This document shows, piece after piece, positions 60,064-64,000 of a stretch of 64,000 nucleotides of DNA (within the stretch, counting starts at the first letter, position 1; every line of letters begins with the position of its first letter). The notes under the pieces are model-generated. The model saw only the letters and a program-made list of their open reading frames with translations, was not told where the DNA came from and made no database searches. The DNA comes from Candidatus Anammoximicrobium sp. (GTDB taxonomy: Bacteria > Planctomycetota > Planctomycetia > Pirellulales > Pirellulaceae): the NCBI GenBank assembly GCA_012515235.1, contig JAAYYU010000019.1, forward strand, positions 1-64,000, written 5' to 3'. A program made the translations under genes and the position numbers.

Positions 60064-61296
60064 ATGAGCATGATTCGAAACGCTTGGATAACTGTTGTCT
60101 GCCTGGTTTCCGCCGGCGCGGCCTGGCAATCGGCCGCTGCCCAGACGGCGGCCCAGTTCGAGCAGGCTCGCCGCTACCTGGTCGAGCAGATCATCATGCC
60201 CGACGGCGTCAGAGATCCGCGGGTGCTCAAAGCCATGCGGACCACGCCCCGACACGAGTTTGTGCCGGCCGACCAACGGGCCAGCGCCTACTTCGACATG
60301 GGCTTGCCGATCGGCGAAGGCCAGACGATCTCCTCGCCCTTCATTGTCGCCTTGATGACCGAACAACTGGACCCGCAGCCGGAAGACCGCGTGCTGGAAA
60401 TCGGCACCGGCAGCGGTTACCAGGCCGCGGTGCTCAGCCCGTTGGTCAAGGAGGTGTACACGATCGAGATCGTCGAACCGCTGGGCCAGCGGGCCGATCG
60501 GACGTTGAAACGGCTGGGCTATAACAACGTCTTCGTCCGCATCGGCGACGGGTTTCAGGGCTGGGCGGAGCACGCGCCGTTCGACAAGATCATCGTCACC
60601 TGCAGCCCGGAGAAAGTGCCTCAGCCGCTCGTCGAGCAGCTCCGCGAAGGTGGCCTGATGGTCGTGCCCGTAGGGGACGCATACCAGCAGACGCTGTACC
60701 TGCTGCGGAAGAAGGACGGCAAACTGGAATCCGAGAAGCTGCAGCCCACGTTGTTTGTGCCCATGACCGGGCGAGCTGACCAGGAGCGTCAAGCCCAGGA
60801 CGCCACGGGACTGCCCGGCCTGGTCAACGGCAGCTTCGAGCAACCGCCCGGCGCCGACGGCTACGTGACCGGCTGGTACTATCAGCGGCTGGTGACGTGG
60901 GAAACCGGCGGCGACGCGCCCGAGGGCCAGCACTTCATCACCTTGCGGAGCCCCATGCCGGGCCGCATGGCTCATATCATGCAAGGCTTTGCAGCCGATG
61001 GCCGCACGGTGACCGCCATCGAGGCCTCGATTCGCGTCAAATACCGTGACGCGAGGCGGGGCCGAGGCCGGACGGAGATCCCCGCCGCCTTAGTGACGTT
61101 CTACGACGAGAACCGCAAGGAAGTCGGAATGTCCTTCCTGGGCGTGTTCCTGGGTTCGGCGTCCTGGCAGAAGCTGAGCAAAGAAATCCGCGTCCCTGCG
61201 CAGTCGCGGCAAGCCATCCTCCGCCTGGGCTTGTTCGGCGGCACCGGCGAAGTCTCCTTCGACGATGCCCGCATCGAACCCGCCGCCCGGCGGTAA
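60064..61296 (+). CDS. pcm: Protein-L-isoaspartate O-methyltransferase with predicted signal peptide and C-terminal extension
   Basis: VLKAMRTTPRHEFVPADQRASAYFDMGLPIGEGQTISSPFIVALMTEQL; VLEIGTGSGYQAAVLSPLV; leader MIRNAWITVVCLVSAGAAWQSAAAQT; C-terminal carbohydrate-binding-like region. Confidence 0.9.
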   Translation: MSMIRNAWITVVCLVSAGAAWQSAAAQTAAQFEQARRYLVEQIIMPDGVRDPRVLKAMRTTPRHEFVPADQRASAYFDMGLPIGEGQTISSPFIVALMTEQLDPQPEDRVLEIGTGSGYQAAVLSPLVKEVYTIEIVEPLGQRADRTLKRLGYNNVFVRIGDGFQGWAEHAPFDKIIVTCSPEKVPQPLVEQLREGGLMVVPVGDAYQQTLYLLRKKDGKLESEKLQPTLFVPMTGRADQERQAQDATGLPGLVNGSFEQPPGADGYVTGWYYQRLVTWETGGDAPEGQHFITLRSPMPGRMAHIMQGFAADGRTVTAIEASIRVKYRDARRGRGRTEIPAALVTFYDENRKEVGMSFLGVFLGSASWQKLSKEIRVPAQSRQAILRLGLFGGTGEVSFDDARIEPAARR

Positions 61297-61300
61297 GTTT

Positions 61301-61457
61301 TGGACTGCGGCGCCTTGTCGCCGCTTTGGCACAAACGCCGCCGCGACTCGCCGGGATGGGTTCAGATTCAGAGCGTCGGCTGAAACCGCCGTCAGACCGG
61401 AGCCAGCGGTGCGGCGCTGAGTGCGGCTCCAAAGCGGCGACAAGACGCCGCACTCCA
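61301..61457. repeat. Inverted-repeat element A, copy 2 (157 bp)
   Basis: tggactgcggcgccttgtcgccgctttgg ... ccaaagcggcgacaagacgccgcactcca; same arms as 24317-24417 with a different, longer interior. Confidence 0.85.
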
Positions 61458-61485
61458 ACCTGCGCCCGCCGCGACGGGGCTTCCG

Positions 61486-62007
61486 TTACAAATCGAAGTT
61501 GTTCTCGGCCTTGGGCGCAGCAACCTTGATCTTCAACGGGGATGTTTCCGGATTGGTGTACTCGGCCGGCACATACTGCTTCATCCCTTTGGCAATGGCG
61601 TCGTTCTCGTCGATGATATCCGCCGGCGGTGGGCCGCCGTCCGGCATGGCGACCCGGCTGAGCACCACGGTGTACTCGCCGGGAATGACGCCCTTCGCCT
61701 GGTCTGGCGGCACGCCGGGAGCCAGCGTGGCCATCTCGTACGCTCCGCTTTCGTCCGTCATCGCCGACGCCTCACGCCCTCCCGTGCTCTGGATGGTCGG
61801 AATGAAGCGGACGGAGGCGCCGGGAAGCGGCTTGCCTTCCACCGTCACGCGCCCCGTGGCGGGCACCGCGTTCCTCATGAAACTAAGGTCGCCTTTGCCT
61901 GGGCAACCGACGATCCAAAGCATGGTTCCCACAGCAAGCACGAAGGTGGCAGTCTTTTTCCCGGTGCGCATTCCTGTTGATCTCCAAAACGAAAGAAGGA
62001 ACAACAA
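61486..62007 (-). CDS. Carboxypeptidase-regulatory-like lipoprotein
   Basis: Lipobox-like MLWIVGCPGKGD; GRVTVEGKPLPGASVRFIPT...AMTDESGAYEMATL. An alternative start at 61971 is likely. Confidence 0.72.
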   Translation of the reverse strand: MLFLLSFWRSTGMRTGKKTATFVLAVGTMLWIVGCPGKGDLSFMRNAVPATGRVTVEGKPLPGASVRFIPTIQSTGGREASAMTDESGAYEMATLAPGVPPDQAKGVIPGEYTVVLSRVAMPDGGPPPADIIDENDAIAKGMKQYVPAEYTNPETSPLKIKVAAPKAENNFDL

Positions 62008-62040
62008 ACACGGTTTTCGCCTGCGGGCACCCAGGTGGCG

Positions 62041-63006
62041 TCAGAACTGGCTGATCGGCTCCCCGTCCGCAATGACGCTCAGCCGATTCCGCAGCGTGGC
62101 ATCGGCTGTCTGGCTCATGAACCGGACGGAAGCGTCGCCCAGCAAAATGTGCAGCCCGCCCGGATGAAAGCTGCCCGTATCCATCCAATCGCTCAGCCTC
62201 TTTCCGGCGTATTTTTCATTGCACTCGTAAGCAGGGTTTCCCCAGCTGACGTAATAGAATGTGTAATTCGGCGGGTGCCGCGACAGCGACAGGCCGACCT
62301 GCGTGTAGCCCCGCTGCGCCCATTCCGCGTTCGACCCGTTGCAGCAGCAACTCCGGAATGACTCCGTCATCGCGACCACGTTGCTGGTGCCGTCGACGAT
62401 GTGTTGGGTGCCGCAGGAACTGTTGTCCTCGAACATGGTCCGCGTCGTGGGGCCGTTCGAACCCCACTGGCTGCACCGGTTCCAGGCGCGGTACACGATG
62501 AAATCGTAGTTGGTCCTGCGACGATAGGCTTCATCGGCATCGCTGGGACAAACGAAGGGCGGGGGCGCATTCTGCGCGATAAAGGCTGAGTTCGCCGCGC
62601 TGACCCCGCCGCCGGCAAGCGGCGGCTGAGGGGAGATCGAAGAGTGAATGCCCGTGCTGAACGCGGAAAGAAAATCCGCTTGGTCGTACAGCGCCTGATG
62701 TTCCAGGAACGGCAGCAGCAAGACCAGACCGTTCAGATTCATGGCCGTGTAGCCCTGCGGCACCAACGTGGAGGCATTGCCACAGTCGCGGTTGGCCACC
62801 TGCGACGGCGGGAAGACTTTGTGCGTATCCAAGTAATTGTGCAGGGCCACGCCCAACTGCTTCATCTTGTTGGCGCACTGCGTCCGCCGCGCCGCCTCGC
62901 GCGCGGCCTGGATCGCGGGCAACAGCAGCGCGACCAAGATCCCAATGATGGCGATCACCACCAACAACTCGACTAACGTAAACGCCAGTTTTTTCCACCG
63001 TCGCAT
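62041..63006 (-). CDS. DUF1559 domain-containing protein with prepilin-type N-terminal cleavage/methylation motif
   Basis: KLAFTLVELLVVIAIIGILVALLLPAIQAAREAARRTQCANKMKQLGVALHNYLDTHKVFPPS; FHPGGLHILLGDASVRFMS. Confidence 0.95.
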   Translation of the reverse strand: MRRWKKLAFTLVELLVVIAIIGILVALLLPAIQAAREAARRTQCANKMKQLGVALHNYLDTHKVFPPSQVANRDCGNASTLVPQGYTAMNLNGLVLLLPFLEHQALYDQADFLSAFSTGIHSSISPQPPLAGGGVSAANSAFIAQNAPPPFVCPSDADEAYRRRTNYDFIVYRAWNRCSQWGSNGPTTRTMFEDNSSCGTQHIVDGTSNVVAMTESFRSCCCNGSNAEWAQRGYTQVGLSLSRHPPNYTFYYVSWGNPAYECNEKYAGKRLSDWMDTGSFHPGGLHILLGDASVRFMSQTADATLRNRLSVIADGEPISQF

Positions 63007-63439
63007 GGCTTGTCCCTCCGAGAGGATCAGATAATGAACGTTGCTCCGGGGATGAGATCCCCGCCTAACCAAGAAGAAGAAGGTTTCGACCTACGGAACG
63101 GTTCAACGAGAGCGGGCTTTCAGTATCTCGGGCGCACGCCCTACCTCCAACTCCAGAAGACCGCTGCTACACGCCCGTTATTTTAGCGGGCCGCCAAGGC
63201 ACAGTCTACAGAAAGGGGGAAAAAATCTGCCGCCAGAGAGACACCAAGTCCAAAGACCGGGTGGCGGCAGTTCGTGTCTTCGTTCGGGTCCTGCACGCGC
63301 CGGGCACGCATCATTGCAGTAGGGCCGAATTCATTCGGCCTTGGGTGGAATGAATTTCTGCCTACCCGGTTGCGGCCGCGGGCCGCATTCGGCTTCTTGC
63401 CAAAGAACTTCCAGGCCGACACACGACAGCCCGGGCGGT

Positions 63440-64000
63440 TCAGCGGGCCTTTCTGTGCTGAAGCTTCTCGTACAGTTCCAGCATCGCCTCGATTTCCCGT
63501 GCGGCGTGCCGATTTCCGGCGGCGTAGGCCAGGTTCAGGGCCGTTCGGGCCGCTTCAGCGGCCTCGCGGAAACGGCCCGCCACGGCGTACATTCCGGCCA
63601 GGATTCGCAGGCCTTGCACGTCCTTGTGGCCCGTCAGATCGCAGGCTTTGCGGGCCATCGCCAGCGCCTGCTCGATCTGTTCCCGCTCTGCGTGAACGTC
63701 TGCAATGCACAACGACGCCAAGCCCAGCATGGCCGGGATGAACTCGGCATCCAGTTCCACGGCGCGCCGGTAGTGGACGGCGGCTTCCTGCGGCCTGTCG
63801 TTACGCTGCAGGATGTAGCCCCAGTAATAGTTTGCGGTGGCGTCTGCCGGATTGAGGCGGAGGGCTTCGCGGAGATGTTCTACCGCCTCGTCGAACTGGC
63901 CTGTCTCCAGCAAAATCCGTCCGAGATTCAAATGCGCGATCGGCGAATTCGGCGATTTCTCGAGCGCCCGCCGACAGTGGTCCGCCGCCTCCCGATGTTT
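63440..64000 (-). CDS. TPR repeat protein, 5' end truncated by the window edge
   Basis: Frame open to 64000 (KHREAADHCRRALEKSPNSPIAHLNLGRILLETGQFDEAVEHLREALRLNPADATANYYWGYIL). Confidence 0.85.
   Translation of the reverse strand, partial: KHREAADHCRRALEKSPNSPIAHLNLGRILLETGQFDEAVEHLREALRLNPADATANYYWGYILQRNDRPQEAAVHYRRAVELDAEFIPAMLGLASLCIADVHAEREQIEQALAMARKACDLTGHKDVQGLRILAGMYAVAGRFREAAEAARTALNLAYAAGNRHAAREIEAMLELYEKLQHRKAR

Overview
High-GC, gene-dense 64 kb chromosomal window. The gene content looks planctomycetal: DUF1559/prepilin-type protein, ECF sigma + Ser/Thr kinase-WD40 pair, dockerin/DUF11 surface protein, HzsA-related cytochrome, DUF2760 + Hsp70 cassette. This assignment is inferred from protein families, not from a marker-gene search. 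Main blocks: (i) uronate/glucuronan catabolism genes (uxaC + SDR at 3-5 kb; SDR-RraA-MFS-PQQ propeller-GH115-like at 13.3-21.5 kb); (ii) ECF/STK signalling pair and a large secreted dockerin protein; (iii) Gfo/Idh/MocA oxidoreductases and a NapH-like Fe-S membrane protein beside a TPR protein with a Cys-rich tail; (iv) a CecR/YbhGFSR-like regulator + ABC efflux operon with a readable promoter/operator; (v) a DsrE-TusA-MvhD-HdrA-HdrA-wHTH-QmoC-like electron-transfer operon with an ArsR regulator and an operator-like palindrome over its -35 box; (vi) a tightly overlapping methyltransferase / ChbG-type deacetylase / ATP-grasp ligase / GT4 operon next to it; (vii) alaS; (viii) a DUF2760-Hsp70-Uma2-Hsp70 cassette flanked by two 97-bp near-identical palindromic elements. 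The most interesting candidates are the Qmo/Hdr-like sulfur/electron module (34.9-41.3 kb), the adjacent four-gene biosynthetic operon whose enzyme logic resembles low-molecular-weight thiol biosynthesis, and two families of dispersed inverted-repeat elements. A decayed hybrid-cluster-protein (hcp) fragment lies between the two operons. No rRNA, tRNA or CRISPR array was recognised. All family calls were made by eye from the translated ORFs.
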